Assembly (NCBI GenBank): GCA_003023245.1
Contig: PXTR01000060.1
Coordinates: 1-5,795, forward strand
Length of the DNA: 5,795 bases
DNA from: Bacteroidetes bacterium QS_8_68_15
Lineage (GTDB): Bacteria; Bacteroidota; Rhodothermia; Rhodothermales; Salinibacteraceae
Direction of reading: 5' to 3'
The notes beneath the pieces are model-generated. The model ran no database searches. It saw nothing but the letters and a program-made list of their open reading frames with translations, and was not told the DNA's origin. A program made the translations under genes and the position numbers. Positions within the stretch are counted from its first letter, which is position 1, and each line of letters starts with the position of its first letter. This document shows positions 5,351 to 5,795 of the stretch, piece by piece.

Positions 5351-5795
5351 CTAAGCGAGCGCCGATTCTCGCCCGCTGTCGCGCACGAAGAGGCACGTCG
5401 AGCGGGTGGATTCCACCATGCGCCGGCAGAAGTCGAAGTCCGGCTCCGGGAGCATCCCGAAGACCGAGAGGTCCGCCTGCGGGGCCTCCGCGAGGTAGTC
5501 CGAGAACGAGCCGCGCCCGACGCACACCTCCGCGCCGGTAAAGCGGCCCAGATCGCGCAGCTGCTCCATGAATTCGCGCGCCTTCTCTTCCTTCTCGTCG
5601 CCGTCGACGACGGTGATGAGGCGCAGGCGCGCGTTCCAGTTCTGCGCCAGCTTGTAGGCGGAGAGCACCATCAGGTCGAGGTTGCCGATTTTCATCTTGA
5701 TGCGCCAGTCGGGGCTGCGGTCGTGGATCCAGACGTTGATCGACTGGCGCTGCCCGAGGCTGGCCTGCGGGTGCGGCGCGTAGAGGAGCGTCCCG
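5351..5795 (-). CDS. SLC12-type cation-chloride cotransporter/amino-acid permease, C-terminal part
   Basis: The last 147 residues of a larger membrane transporter; the N-terminal membrane domain is outside the window. The visible part is soluble and matches the cytoplasmic C-terminal region of prokaryotic cation-chloride cotransporter (SLC12/APC superfamily) proteins. It starts GTLLYAPHPQ, then has INVWIHDRSPDW (19-30) and KIGNLDLMVLSAYKLAQNW (about 35-53), then alternating strand/helix segments (RLRLITVV; a charged helix DEKEEKAREFMEQLRDLG; ADLSVFGML). In a solved archaeal homologue this region is related in fold to universal stress proteins. The stop is TAG at 5353-5351. In a halophile such a protein would fit Na, K and Cl handling, but its substrate cannot be judged from this fragment. 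phoH follows on the same strand after 217 nt. Confidence 0.8.
   Translation of the reverse strand, partial: GTLLYAPHPQASLGQRQSINVWIHDRSPDWRIKMKIGNLDLMVLSAYKLAQNWNARLRLITVVDGDEKEEKAREFMEQLRDLGRFTGAEVCVGRGSFSDYLAEAPQADLSVFGMLPEPDFDFCRRMVESTRSTCLFVRDSGRESALA

Noticed and set aside
5115..5525. A 136-codon minus-strand frame between the transporter and phoH
   Set aside because: Overlaps the transporter C-terminus and the phoH start in another frame, is Arg/Gly/Leu-biased and runs through the palindromic repeat; no domain seen.

Overview
The window looks like chromosomal DNA of a GC-rich, salt-adapted bacterium of the Rhodothermota/Bacteroidota (Salinibacter-like). This is an inference from three things: very acidic proteins (the zinc-ribbon protein has 37 Asp/Glu against 13 Lys/Arg, and Lon has a basic-free acidic N-terminal tail), start codons without Shine-Dalgarno sequences, and the gene families present. 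No rRNA, tRNA, CRISPR array, insertion sequence or phage gene was seen.

Layout from left to right. Positions 1-421 (minus strand) hold a BrnT/BrnA type II toxin-antitoxin pair. The toxin gene brnT (155-421) comes first and overlaps the antitoxin gene brnA (189 to 1) by 35 nt; brnA is cut by the window edge. Positions 534-3101 (minus) encode a complete ATP-dependent protease Lon, directly upstream of brnT on the same strand. Positions 3102-3500 are a gene-free divergent region with a good sigma-54 (-24/-12) promoter match pointing right. Positions 3501-3935 (plus) encode a small acidic zinc-ribbon protein of unknown function. Positions 3936-4155 are a convergent spacer with an intrinsic terminator and two G-rich tandem-repeat blocks. 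Positions 4156-5133 (minus) encode a PhoH/YbeZ-type ATPase with a TTG start. Positions 5134-5350 hold a long imperfect hairpin built from 7-8-nt repeats. Positions 5351-5795 (minus) are the C-terminal end of an SLC12-type cation-chloride cotransporter or amino-acid permease, whose start lies outside the window.

The coding genes are mostly housekeeping or stress functions: protein quality control (Lon), RNA or ribosome-linked ATPase (PhoH), ion transport and a growth-arrest module (BrnTA). Lon and brnTA are co-directional, about 112 nt apart, with no strong terminator seen between them. The protease and a pair whose antitoxin class is often protease-sensitive could therefore share transcripts; that link is inference.

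The most unusual material is non-coding. Immediately after the stop codons of three unrelated genes (lon, the zinc-ribbon gene, phoH), on the sense strand each time, there is a different short tandem repeat of about 7-8 nt. Two of these form textbook four-run G-quadruplex motifs, arranged as mirror images at the convergent 3' ends. A fourth block upstream of phoH forms a 39-position hairpin whose mismatches become G-U pairs only in RNA copied in the phoH direction. With the sigma-54 promoter match and its hairpin-bearing leader, these are the items best worth checking.
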